Shown piece after piece: positions 54,832-64,000 of a DNA stretch of 64,000 nt. The notes beneath the pieces were generated by a model that saw only the letters and a list, made by a program, of their open reading frames with translations, did no database searches and was not told the DNA's origin. A program made the position numbers and the translations under genes. Positions within the stretch are counted from its first letter, which is position 1. Each line of letters opens with the position of its first letter. The stretch comes from Chloracidobacterium sp. (GTDB lineage Bacteria; Acidobacteriota; Blastocatellia; Pyrinomonadales; Pyrinomonadaceae): the NCBI GenBank assembly GCA_016712045.1, contig JADJRV010000003.1, positions 1 to 64,000 on the forward strand, read 5' to 3'.

Positions 54832-55425
54832 ATGTATTAAAGACCGCTGTTTTATTTGGACATTCGCCGTCGCAGTTCTTGGCGTCAGGGCGTTTATTCA
54901 CAATCACGGAACCTTCACCGAGGCTGCGCCGCCAAAAGCGTGCTTGATTTCACGATGAAGGACATCGACGGCAAAGACGTCAAGCTCAACACCTACAAGG
55001 GCAAAGGTCGTCATGATCGTCAACGCCGCCAGCAAATGCGGCTACACGCCGCAATACGAAGGCCTGCAGGCGACTTACGAGAAATACAAAGACCAAGGGT
55101 TTGGTCATACTTGGCTTCCCGGCCAATAATTTTATGGGCCAGGAACCGGGCACAGAGACAGGAGATCAAAGAATTTTGCATCGAAATATAAGGTAACGTT
55201 CCCGATGTTCGCCAAGATCTCGGTCAAGGGCGAGGACCAGCATCCGCTCTACACTTTTCTGACCAAAAAGGAGACAAATCCGGAGTTTGCCGGCGACATC
55301 TCGTGGAATTTTAATAAATTCCTCGTCGACCGCAAAGGCAAGGTCGTTGCCCGATTTGGCTCAAAGGTCAAACCCGACAGCCCGAGGTCACCGCGGCTAT
55401 CGAGAAATATTTGGCGTTGAAATAA
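54832..55425 (+). CDS. Glutathione peroxidase-like thiol peroxidase, exported (frameshifted)
   Basis: A likely start is the ATG at 54832; a slip just after it separates a hydrophobic export segment (FIWTFAVAVLGV) from the core. Pieces at about 54937-55010, 55010-55200 and 55205-55425 give VLDFTMKDIDGKDVKLNTYKG, the active-site Cys in NAASKCGYTPQYEGLQ, NFMGQEPGT, KISVKGEDQHPLYTFL and ISWNFNKFLVDRKGKVVARF. The protein is a Cys-type GPx (not selenocysteine). The family reduces peroxides, in bacteria usually with thioredoxin. Export is inferred from the N-terminal segment. Confidence 0.82.
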
Positions 55426-55498
55426 CATCGGCTTTGAGTCCCGCCTATGCCGGCCGTTGCATTTTGAGAGGCCGGCGGGACCTGAGGCTTGTTTACGA

Positions 55499-56563
55499 AT
55501 GAAGTTTCTAAAGATATCTTTTCTTTTGCTTTTTGTGGCCGTGGTCGCGGTGTGCGGGTGCTCGTACTGGGTTTATAGTTCGGTCAACACCCGTGAACAC
55601 ACCAAGGCCAACGAATATATCAAGATCGAAAAGGCTCGACACCGCCTCAGATCATCGCGAGGCTCGCCGCGGACGGCATCATCTGAGCGAAACCGCAACG
55701 ATGGCATACCTACGTTTCTTGGCGACGGCAGCAAAGCTTCAAGCCGGCGAATTTCAATTCCCTTCGCCGGTATCGACGCTGCAGGTGCTGAAGATACTCG
55801 AGAAAGGCGAAGACCGCACGATCAAGCTAACGATACCCGAGGGCTTTACGCGTTTTGATATCGCCAAGCGTATCGCCGAAAAATTCCCTCAAAATCCGCC
55901 GATGGATGACAAAGCGATACTCGCCTTGATGGACGACGTCACGCTCATCCGCGACATCTCGCCAACGGCGAAAAATCTCGAAGGTTACATGTACCCGACC
56001 ACCTACAACTTCCGCGCGGAGCCAACCGCAGGAGATCATCAAACGGATGGTCGATCAGTTTCGCAAATTCTGGAAACCGGAATGGACGCAACAAGCGAAA
56101 TCGCTCGGCCGCACGCCTTCGTGACGATCGCTTCGCTGATCGAAACCGAGACCGGCGTCGAAACCGAACGCCCGATCGTCGCCGGCATCATCAACAACCG
56201 CCTCGCCAAAAACATCCCGCTCGGCATCGACCAGACGAACGTTTATATCGCCAAGATGCTCGGCAAATGGGACGGCACGATCCACAAGAGCGACCTCGAG
56301 GTCGATTCGCCCTACAATACCCGCACAAAGACCGGAATCCCGCCCGGCCCGATCTCGTCCGTCACCGAAAGCTCGATCAAGGCGGCCCTAAATCCTCGCC
56401 AAACGACTACATTTTCTACGTCCGAAATGTCGACGCAAATGACGGCTCGCATTGGTTCTACGCATCGGCAGCCGAATTTGAAAAAGGCAAGGCAAAATAT
56501 CAGCAATGGCTGGAAAAGAGCGGCAAGGAAAAACGTTCGAGCGAGGCGAATTCGAACCAATGA
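55499..56563 (+). CDS. mltG: Endolytic murein transglycosylase MltG (frameshifted)
   Basis: About 354 residues. The start is the ATG at 55499, with an N-terminal span (ISFLLLFVAVVAVCGC). A LysM-like region follows (ETATMAYLRFLATAAKLQ, GEFQFPSPVSTLQVLKIL). The YceG catalytic region is HAFVTIASLIETETGVETER, with the catalytic Glu in SLIETE and GIPPGPISSVTESSIKAAL. Slips near 55640, 56025-56110 and 56395 interrupt it. MltG terminates nascent glycan strands at the inner membrane. Its TGA overlaps the next ATG (ATGA). Confidence 0.9.
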
Positions 56564-57091
56564 TCAAGCTCCTAGCCCTTGACCTCGACGGCACAACGTT
56601 AAATTCTCAGGGCGAGATCCCTGACGCCAATCGCAAAGCGATCCGTGCGGCGGAAGAACGCGGTGTGCTGGTGACGATCGCCACAGGGCGGCGGTTTCGG
56701 GATGCACAGCCCGTCGGAATCGATCTCAGGTCTGAATGCTCCGCTGATCACCCACAACGGGGCATTGATCAAATATGCGGAGTCGGAAGAAACGCGTTGA
56801 TTGTTCCTGCTTTCGACCGAGACGAGTCTTGGAGGTCGTTCGCGTTGGCAAAGACTTTGGCGGCGACGCATTGGTCAGCGCCGATCCGCACGGGCATGGC
56901 ACGCTGCTTTACGACCGGGTTTCTGACGATAATCTGCCGCTCAAGAAATATCTGCGTTGGTCCGAGGCCCTCCACGGGGGCGAGCCGGACCGGTGGGCGT
57001 TGAGCATGTCGAAGTCTTGAGGACATTCTTCCCCGACCACGAGATCGTGCATATTTCATTCTCGGGCAACTGCGGCTCGATGGTGCGATGA
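56560..57091 (+). CDS. Cof-type HAD hydrolase, truncated and frameshifted
   Basis: The ATG at 56560 overlaps the mltG stop. The N terminus has the HAD nucleophile motif LLALDLDGTTLN and ATGRR (motif II-like, with the family's typical TIATGRRF). After about 60 residues the frame slips several times (near 56720, 56775, 56830 and 57005) through cap-domain-like pieces (VSDDNLPLKKYLRW, EVLRTFFPDHEIVHISFSG). About 175 residues are covered instead of the normal 260-280. The motif III lysine and the GDxxND motif IV are absent, so the C-terminal half is missing. The loss is a real deletion or an assembly collapse. Confidence 0.7.
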
Positions 57092-57152
57092 GTCGGTCTT
57101 CGGGCGTGTCCGCTGCTATCGAACGATTTATTTTGAATTAGGAGAATATTTA

Positions 57153-57641
57153 GTGGCAAACAGAACAGCAGTTTTAGAAACAACCAAAGGTACGATCAAA
57201 TTTGAGCTTTTAGAAGCAGACGCACCGAAAACGACCGAGAATTTCCGCCTTTTGGCCGGAAAGAACTATTACGACGGCGTCATCTTTCACCGCGTTATAC
57301 CAAATTTCATGATCCAGGGCGGCGATCCGCTTGGCGAAGGCTATGGTGGCGAATCGGCTTGGGGCGGCAAATTTGACGATGAGATCGATCGCGGTAGCGA
57401 GCTTTATGCCGGCATCTACGACAAAGGCACCGTCGCGATGGCAAACTCGGGCCCGAACACCAACGGTTCGCAGTTTTTCATCATGCACATCGATTATCCG
57501 CTGCCGCCGAGCTATACAAAATTCGGTAAGCTGATCGAGGGCCACGACGTGGTCGATGCGATAGCCTCAGTTCCCCGAAATGGGAACGACAAGCCGCATG
57601 ACCCTGTTGTGATGAACAAGGTCTATATCGAAGAAGCCTAA
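57153..57641 (+). CDS. ppiB: Peptidyl-prolyl cis-trans isomerase, cyclophilin type
   Basis: 162 residues from a GTG at 57153, preceded by AGGAG at good spacing. Typical cyclophilin sequence: TKGTIKFELLEADAPKTTEN, then FHRVIPNFMIQGGDPLGEG, GPNTNGSQFFIMHIDYPLP and KFGKLIEGHDVVDAI. It catalyses proline isomerisation in the cytoplasm (no signal). Its TAA overlaps the ATG of dtd by one base, so the two are coupled. Confidence 0.95.
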   Translation: MANRTAVLETTKGTIKFELLEADAPKTTENFRLLAGKNYYDGVIFHRVIPNFMIQGGDPLGEGYGGESAWGGKFDDEIDRGSELYAGIYDKGTVAMANSGPNTNGSQFFIMHIDYPLPPSYTKFGKLIEGHDVVDAIASVPRNGNDKPHDPVVMNKVYIEEA

Positions 57642-58087
57642 TGCGAGCCGTCGTCCAACGCGTCTCGCGTGCCAAGGTTACCGTCAACGGAGAGCTCATC
57701 GGCGAGATCGGTCGTCGGATTGCTCGTTCTGCTGGGCGTCACCCACGCGGACGACAACGGGACGCGGACTATCTCGTCGATAAGATCATCAACTTGCGGA
57801 TCTTCGACGACGCTGACGGCAAGATGAATCTGTCGCTCGCGGACATCAAAGGCGGATTGCTCGTCGTATCGCAGTTTACGCTTTACGGTGACACACGCCG
57901 CGGGCGACGGCCATCATTTATCGCGGCCGCACCGGCAGCGAAGCCAATGGGCTGTACGAATATTTTGTCGCAAAGGCAAAAGACGTAAACTAATGTCGCG
58001 ACCGGCGAATTTGGAGCAATGATGGATGTCGAACTCGTCAATGACGGCCCGGTCACAATAATCTTAGACAGTGAAAAGACAATCTAG
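57641..58087 (+). CDS. dtd: D-aminoacyl-tRNA deacylase (frameshifted)
   Basis: The start is the ATG at 57641, MRAVVQRVSRAKVTVNGELIGEIG. Slips near 57715, 57770, 57935 and 57990 break the frame; the repaired product is about 148 residues, the usual size. Dtd signatures are visible: DYLVDKIINLRIFDD, SLADIKGGLLVVSQFTLYGD, TRRGRRPSF, and the late GPVTIIL. The enzyme removes D-amino acids mischarged on tRNA. The stop TAG (58085-58087) is just before the start of the exported cyclophilin. Confidence 0.9.
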
Positions 58088-58088
58088 T

Positions 58089-58713
58089 ATGAAATATCAT
58101 TTAGTTTTATTGATCACGCTCTCATCGTTTGCAGCCCTCCTGTGCGGCGACGAAAAAAGCAGCCAACACGAAATCCCGCGGCAAGCAGAGATCAAGAAAG
58201 GCGTCGCTCCGATCGCCGATGCCGAGATCGCCGTCATTCGAAATGGAAAACTGCCGCATACGGCACCATCAAGATCGAACTTTATTCGAATATCGCTCCT
58301 AAGATGGTTGCTAGATTTAAGGAGCTTGCTAAAGAAGGTGTTTATGATGGCGTGACTTGGCACCGCATCAACGACCTGGTGATCCAAAGCGGCGACCCGC
58401 TTTCAAAAACGACAACCCCGCGGATGACGGCACCGGCAAGTCGAACAAGCCCAACGTCGAGGCCGAATTCTCCGACATCCCGTACGCTACCGGCATCGTC
58501 GGTGCGGCCCGCGGTCAGGACAACAACTCGGCGAATTCGCAGTTCTTTCTCACGCTCAAACGTGAGACCGGCTTTGATAACCGCTACACCATCTTTGGCA
58601 AAGTCATCGAGGGGATGAAAAATGTCCGCACCCTTTCCGGAGTTCACCCAAAAGAAGGCGAGCGTCCCGTCGAACCGCTCCGGATCAAGCACATCAAGAT
58701 CGTTCCCGCGTAA
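58089..58713 (+). CDS. Exported cyclophilin-type peptidyl-prolyl isomerase (frameshifted)
   Basis: An ATG at 58089 gives an export signal (MKYHLVLLITLSSFAALLC), which could be a lipoprotein signal with the Cys in ALLCGDEK. Slips near 58255 and 58405 interrupt the core. The repaired product reads TAAYGTIKIELYSNIAPKMV, VYDGVTWHRINDLVIQSGDP, GAARGQDNNSANSQFFLTL and RYTIFGKVIEGMKNVRTLSG, a complete cyclophilin domain with the QF-x-T pattern (NSQFFLT). It would help fold periplasmic proteins. It is the last protein gene of the co-directional run. Confidence 0.88.
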
Positions 58714-58730
58714 ATAGATAATTGCTTTAC

Positions 58731-58807
58731 GCTCGCGTAGCTCAGCTGGATAGAGTGCTTCCCTCCGAAGGAAGAGGTCGCAGGTTCGAACCCCGCCGCG
58801 AGTACCA
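58731..58807 (+). tRNA. tRNA-Arg (anticodon CCG)
   Basis: The acceptor stem GCTCGCG pairs with CGCGAGT, the D arm is TAGCTCAGCTGGATAGAG, the anticodon loop CTCCGAA lies between CTTCC and GGAAG, and the T loop is TTCGAAC. CCA is encoded. The CCG anticodon reads CGG. Confidence 0.95.
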
Positions 58808-58814
58808 ATAAAAA

Positions 58815-58841
58815 AAGGCGTCTACATAAAGACGCCCTTTT
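58815..58841. terminator. Bidirectional rho-independent terminator
   Basis: GGCGTC pairs with GACGCC around an 8-nt loop, with A6 or more before and CTTTT after. It ends the tRNA-Arg transcript and faces the converging C25 protease gene. Confidence 0.85.
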
Positions 58842-58860
58842 ACTCTAAAACACCTTTTGA

Positions 58861-61598
58861 CTATTCCCTGACTTTCAGCATCGGATCGCCAAATAAAATC
58901 CATGTTGTTCTAACGTCCGAGTTCGCAGGAGTTTGAGCCTTAGCGTCGATGACAAGATCGCCCATCCGTTTGATGTTGCCAATACCGATCTGTTGGAAAA
59001 ACTGCCGTCCCATCAACATCTGAACATCTGCTGTTGTCTTACCTGACGATGCCCAAGCGACCGGGCCGCCACCAACCGTCGATTTCACCAAAAGTTCCGC
59101 GATCGACTCGTCATTCGAAGCGGGACCAAGAAAATAACCGTTCAAACAAGTCAGCATCGTAAATATAGCCGGTCCATTTGCATTGGTGAGTTGTGGCACC
59201 GACGCGTTACTTAGAAAATTTTGATCCCAGAGACTCTGCGCACCATGACCAGAATAATTCACGATATATTTTCCATTTGGAACGTTGATCGCACTGACCA
59301 GATTGCTCAGGGCTTGTGGATTCCCGTCATTTCATTCGGAGGCGGTAACCCACGTGGCACGTAAGTTTTCGGTACCGCCCCGGGCATCTGATTAGCCAGG
59401 TCTTCGCTCATCACACCAAACTGATAACCATTAGGAACGTCATAGGCAAAGAGCACGCCGCGGCTCATGGACTGCATAGCCGGTGTTTCAAACGCCGTAG
59501 TTTTATTAAATATCGTCGTTATAACCGAAGCGAATCTTGCGGGTACGCGTCCAATAGCCATTTCAGCAAGACCGTCGCCATTAAAATCCGCTAACAGGTC
59601 ATCCGCCGGCACCTCATTGTAGATCGTATTGATTATCTTAGTCGGGACATAGTCAAAATTGCCAAAGTTTCTGAAATTTTTGGGATCATAACTTGCGTCA
59701 CCCACCAACAAGACATACTTTTTGCCCGCTATTTGGCTCGTCCAATTCTGATGAACATGTTGCAGAAAGTCTCGAACAGCATCGCCGCTCAGCAAACCGT
59801 AGCTGTATTCATCATAAATATCAGCAACATCAACGACCTCAACACTAAAACTTCCGCCGGCGACACTTCGACGATAATCAGCCCAAGTGTTCGAGGCAGC
59901 CATAAAATCGGCTTGCGAATAAGAGATTATTACCAAGTCAGCATTTCTGACCGTCGACGATAGATTTGAAGGATTATTTACTGTTATCGACGACGCTTGC
60001 ATTAAACCCGAATCTTCGACCGCAAAGATCGGCTGTAACCTCTGCCTAGTTGGCGGGTATTGAGCACTGAAAGAGCTTGGCCCGGTTTGCTGCGTCGTAA
60101 ACCCGATCAACTGAGTAGGCGACCCGTCCGTACCAATATTAAATATTCTTATATTCGCGGTCGAAAATCCGGAAAGCGTCGTTGACTTGGCCGGTGCTCC
60201 CGTAAATAAGAGTCTATTTGATTCCGCAAGATACGCTCGATTATATTGCAATCGTATCGAATCAAAATAGCTGATATCGCCGCCGCCATTAAGTGACGTT
60301 AGTTGAAAAGTATTATTTCCCTCAATGAGAAGACTGGTCGGAACCGTAAATTGAGCCGAATAATGCTCACGAGGGAAAGCTGCATTTGCGATGCCGATCT
60401 CAGTACCGTTCAAAACAACCCGCACCGAAGGCGTGACCGTCGCCGAATACCCTTGCATATCGAGGTTAACGGTAAATGTAGGCTGGGTATAATCAACGCC
60501 TGAAAGAGCCACGATAACATTTTTAGGAGAATTTAATACGGCGTTTCCCCAAAAGTTCTCCGCGTCACCATTTAAGATCGAACTGTCGTAGGTTACACGT
60601 TCACGTTTTAGCGTGTTGGCTACATAACTAGCAGAGACACCGATAGGATCGGCGCGCTTGATCCGCTGACTCGGTATACGTTTGCCGACATTATTAACAT
60701 CGACGATCAGGTAATAGATAGCGGTATCGCTTTCTTGGGTCTCGATCGCCTTGCCATAAAAATCCATGTAGACGCCGCTCCCGTCGGTACCGATAATGAC
60801 AGATTGCTCGATACCATCGCGATATAGCCGCCAGTTTGCCGTGTTTGCCGAGGTGAAAATATTTGATACAGGATTAATATCGGTGTTAAGCCGAACGCGG
60901 TAAAATCCATCTTTTTTAACCCCGATCTTAATTCCGGGGATATTGACCACCGCGCGGTGGACATTGAGATTGACCGCATCAGTAAACGAAGTGAGATTGC
61001 TTTTAGCACTTTCCGTGCCAATTAGGTCAGTAGGTAATGTGTTTTGAAGCTCGCCGTTCCGTCCGGTTGAAACCCTGATCAGCTCTGCTTTTGACATTCC
61101 GGCCTCGGCATCAAAATTTGCCGTATAGCGAACCGAAGCAATTGGAGATGAGAGCCTGCTGCCGTCCGGCCCGATCGCTTCGACCACATAAGTCGTGCCT
61201 AGCGTTCCGCTCTGGTCGAAAAATTCGTATTTTCCACCATACATTGTCTCCGAGCCCAGCTTTGACAAAGAACCGGTGATCAAGTTTTCGCTGGCCTGTT
61301 GTTGGCCTCGCCTGCCGATCCGATAGACCAAGAATCCCAAATTTCCTGTCTCTGCGGCCATCTGCCAACGAACATAGGCTCCGCCGCCATCGGTAATGGC
61401 TTCAACGGTCACAAATTGCGCGAATGATCGTATGAGGCCAGGCCTGGGTTTAAAGGTCGGCTCGAAATCCTGCAGATTAACCTGTTGGGTCTCCATTTTG
61501 TTATCCGACCGAGGTTGGCGGATCTTCTGCCCAAAAGCCGGAAATATGCCCGAAAGTATTAGCGTTATCAGTAATATAGCTGCTGAGGTCGTCTTCAT
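58861..61598 (-). CDS. C25 family (gingipain-like) cysteine protease, secreted (one frameshift)
   Basis: About 912 residues from the ATG at 61598 (MKTTSAAILLITLILSGIFP...FGQ signal); a longer start at 61688 would bury the signal. The frame slips between 59307 and 59262. The N-terminal half is beta-rich. The C25 catalytic region starts NADLVIISYSQADFMAAS and KKYVLLVGDASYDPKNFR, and carries the His in YIVNYSGHGAQ and the Cys in FTMLTCLNGYF, followed by WILFGDPMLKV. The catalytic dyad is intact. Gingipain relatives are secreted endopeptidases, often type IX cargo in Bacteroidetes; no CTD sorting domain is seen here. Confidence 0.88.
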
Positions 61599-61787
61599 TC
61601 GTTTCTCCAGTTCAAGGCCGGAAGGGGGTCGGCGCACAAATGTCCAATTTAACACTCGAAGCTTACCACTCTTAACCCTATTTTTCAAGAAAAATTGCCG
61701 TTAAAAGCAGTGTGTATAAACGCGGGCGGTTAGATTCATTTGCCCGCAAATAATATATGTCAAGAACTACGAGTTTTATTCCGAAAT

Positions 61788-64000
61788 TTATCCCGCGATC
61801 AATTGTCGGAGAACAAAGGGTAGAATTCCGCCATTCTTGTAATATTCGATCTCGATCGGTGTATCGATCCGCAATGTTAATTGGATGTCGCGACTCTCGC
61901 CTGCGTTGTTCGTCACCCGTAAAGTTACATCCTGCAGAGGCTTGACATCAACACTCTCGAGCCCGACAAGGTCATATGTCTCCGTACCGTCAAGCCCAAA
62001 TGATAAAGCACTTTGCCCGTCCTTGAATTGCAAGGGCAATACGCCCATGCCGACTAAATTTGAGCGGTGGATGCGTTCAAAAGACTCAACGACGACGGCC
62101 TTGACCCCCATTAACGCAGTTCCCTTAGCCGCCCAGTCACGCGAACTGCCGGTACCGTATTCTTTACCGCCAAAGATCATAAGGGGCACTTTTTCGATGT
62201 CGTATTGCATTGCGGCATCGTAGATGGTCATTTCGTCACCATCGGGCTGATGTTTCGTGTAACCACCCTCGGTCGGTGTGACCATCGTATTTTTAATGCG
62301 GACATTTGCAAACGTACCGCGAAGCATCACACGGTCGTTGCCGCGACGCGACCCGTAGGAATTGAAATCTGCCGGACTGACCCCGAGTTCTTGCAAATAT
62401 TTACCCGCTGGCGAGTTGGCCTTGATCGCTCCGGCTGGTGAGATGTGGTCTGTGGTCACCGAGTCGCCAAATACTGCGAGGGCTCTAGCACCGCGAATGT
62501 CGCTAAAGCTGCTGGTTTCCATCGAAAAGTTCTCAAAGAAAGGCGGCTCTTGGATGTAAGTCGATTCCGCATCCCACTCATAAATCGTGCCGGTGCTAGA
62601 TTCAATGTCATTCCAAAGCGGATTTTGCTCCGCAAATTGTGAATAGAGCCGTTTGTAGGTTTCCGGGTCAAATGCCGCCGATAGCACCTCGCGAACCTCG
62701 TCCAGCGAAGCCCAAATATCTTTAAGAAAAACGTCATTGCCGTCGCGGTCCTGACCGATCGGGTGCAAGTAAACGTCCTTGACGACCGTACCAGCGAGAG
62801 CGTAAGCAACAACCAGTGGAGGCGACATTAAAAAGTTTGCTTTGATATTTTGATGAACCCGAGCCTCAAAGTTGCGGTTTCCAGACAAGACGGACGCGGC
62901 GACAATGTCGTGCTCGACAACCTCTTCCTCGATCGCCGGGTCGAGCGGCCCTGAGTTTCCAATACATGTCGTGCACCCGTAACCGACCAGCTCGAAACCG
63001 ACCGCATCAAGATGTTCCTGCAAACCCGTCTTATTGAGATATTCCGGTAACAACTCGCGAACCCGGTGCCAATGATGTCTTAACATACGGCGGTACTTTC
63101 ATCCCAAGGGGCGTGCGCCTTTTTTCGCAACGATACCGGCAGCGATCATCACAGCCGGATTTGATGTATTTGTACACGAAGTGATCGCAGCTATCAGTAC
63201 ATCGCCGTTACCGATGGCGGTGTTAATAACCTGGCTATCTTCGTCAGAAAACTCAACCCGGCTCGGCGTCGGACGATTGTTCATCATCTCGACCTCGGTC
63301 GTAACATTGGTATTATCAGGGGAAACCGTGCCGTGTATCGAGTCCGGTGCTGATTTCTGACTCTGTTCGCCGCCGCCCTCGACAATGATCTCGTGACTCT
63401 CACCCATCGCGACCGGATAGCGCTTTTCAAGATCCGCGAGTTCCTTGCCATAACCGCCGTCCGCTGCCGATTTTGTAAATAGCTCGATAAAGCGATCATC
63501 GAGTTGCGAAAGCTCGATGCGGTCCTGCGGGCGTTTTGGTCCCGCAACCGCCGGACCGACGGTCGATAGATCGAGATCGATAACCGTCGTGTAATCGACC
63601 TCGCCCTCCTGCGGAATGCCGAACATCCCTTGGGCTTTGTAATAATTTCGGATCGTGTCGATCTGCTCCGCAGGTCGGCCGGTGTTTGCAAAATACTCGA
63701 GCGTCTTTTCGTCCGTGCCGAAAAAGCCCATTGTCGCCCCGTATTCCGGTGCCATATTGGCGATCGTCGCACGGTCGGTTGCGTTAAGAGCTGCCGCACC
63801 CTCGCCAAAAAATTCGACGAATTTGCCGACTACGTTCGCCTTGCGCAGCATCTCGGTAATTCGCAGCACCAGATCGGTCGCCGTCGCACCTTGAGGCAAT
63901 TCCCAAGTCAAATTAACGCCTACAACATCCGGCGTAAGAAAATAAACCGGCTGCCCAAGCATCCCTGCCTCTGCTTCGATACCGCCAACGCCCCAGCCGA
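61788..64000 (-). CDS. acnA: Aconitate hydratase A (partial, one frameshift)
   Basis: The C-terminal 738 or so residues; the N terminus lies beyond the right edge. The frame slips near 63090 between GIVAKKGARPLG and the rest (LPEYLNKTGLQEHLDAVGFE). The iron-sulfur cysteines are in AAITSCTNTSNP and GYGCTTCIGNSGPLDP. The swivel domain contains FGDSVTTDHISPAGAI, MLRGTFANVRIKN, GGKEYGTGSSRDWAAKG and FERIHRSNLVGMGVLPLQF. It interconverts citrate and isocitrate in the cytoplasm. An insertion of about 60 residues (EGGGEQSQKSAPDSIHG) precedes the first iron-sulfur Cys. It is transcribed alone here. Confidence 0.95.

Noticed and set aside
1..64000. Frameshifted genes as true pseudogenes
   Set aside because: Breaks occur in conserved housekeeping genes, are single-base, often in homopolymers, and the flanking codons keep strong family conservation.

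Overview
The window looks like a bacterial chromosome fragment, most likely from an Acidobacteriota lineage of the Blastocatellia/Pyrinomonadaceae type. That placement is an inference. It rests on a TIGR03436-like VWA protein, tricorn-, S9-, M28- and M1-type secreted peptidases packed together, a complete arginase-type histidine-degradation set, and moderate GC content. Nothing here looks like a plasmid, prophage, integron or CRISPR locus. Many genes that should be single reading frames (pheT, acnA, dtd, ilvA, resB, hutG, dppD-like) are split by one-base frameshifts, often in homopolymers. The splits cluster at about 0.2-10 kb and 50-58 kb, so I read them as sequence or assembly errors and annotate whole genes across them.

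Layout. 0-12 kb is a peptide-scavenging block: two dipeptide-type ABC ATPases directly downstream of a tricorn-like protease, then a C-terminal processing protease (S41), an M28 peptidase, an S9 peptidase and an M1 aminopeptidase. 12-18 kb is respiratory: a c-di-AMP (ydaO-type) riboswitch with its own promoter but no recognisable downstream gene, then DUF420, cytochrome oxidase subunit III and heme O synthase on the minus strand, divergent from the System II cytochrome c maturation pair ResB-CcsA. 18-25 kb holds a GNAT acetyltransferase, a catalytically dead-looking S41 paralogue, RuvX, and an accessory patch of small secreted proteins with a 21-bp hairpin minisatellite and a duplicated leader/signal-peptide cassette. 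24.7-36.4 kb carries a penicillin acylase, a c-type cytochrome lipoprotein, tRNA-Arg, the histidine utilisation genes hutH, hutI, hutU and hutG, and an astacin-like protease.

36.8-47.9 kb is a translation and division block: tRNA-Val, thrS-infC-rpmI-rplT (infC apparently starts at AUC), threonine catabolism (tdh-kbl), pheS-pheT (PheT lacks the usual OB-fold tRNA-binding domain), zapB-like and zapA, then a stand-alone RNA gene that is probably 6S RNA. 48-64 kb holds a VWA protein, a LITAF-like zinc-ribbon membrane protein, a lytic transglycosylase, threonine dehydratase, a co-directional run (SPFH protein, glutathione peroxidase, MltG, truncated HAD phosphatase, two cyclophilins, Dtd, tRNA-Arg), a gingipain-type C25 protease and the start-truncated aconitase gene running off the right edge.

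The most interesting signal is the orphan c-di-AMP riboswitch at 12058-12375. It has a good promoter, aptamer and terminator, but it points into the antisense strand of the M1 aminopeptidase gene.
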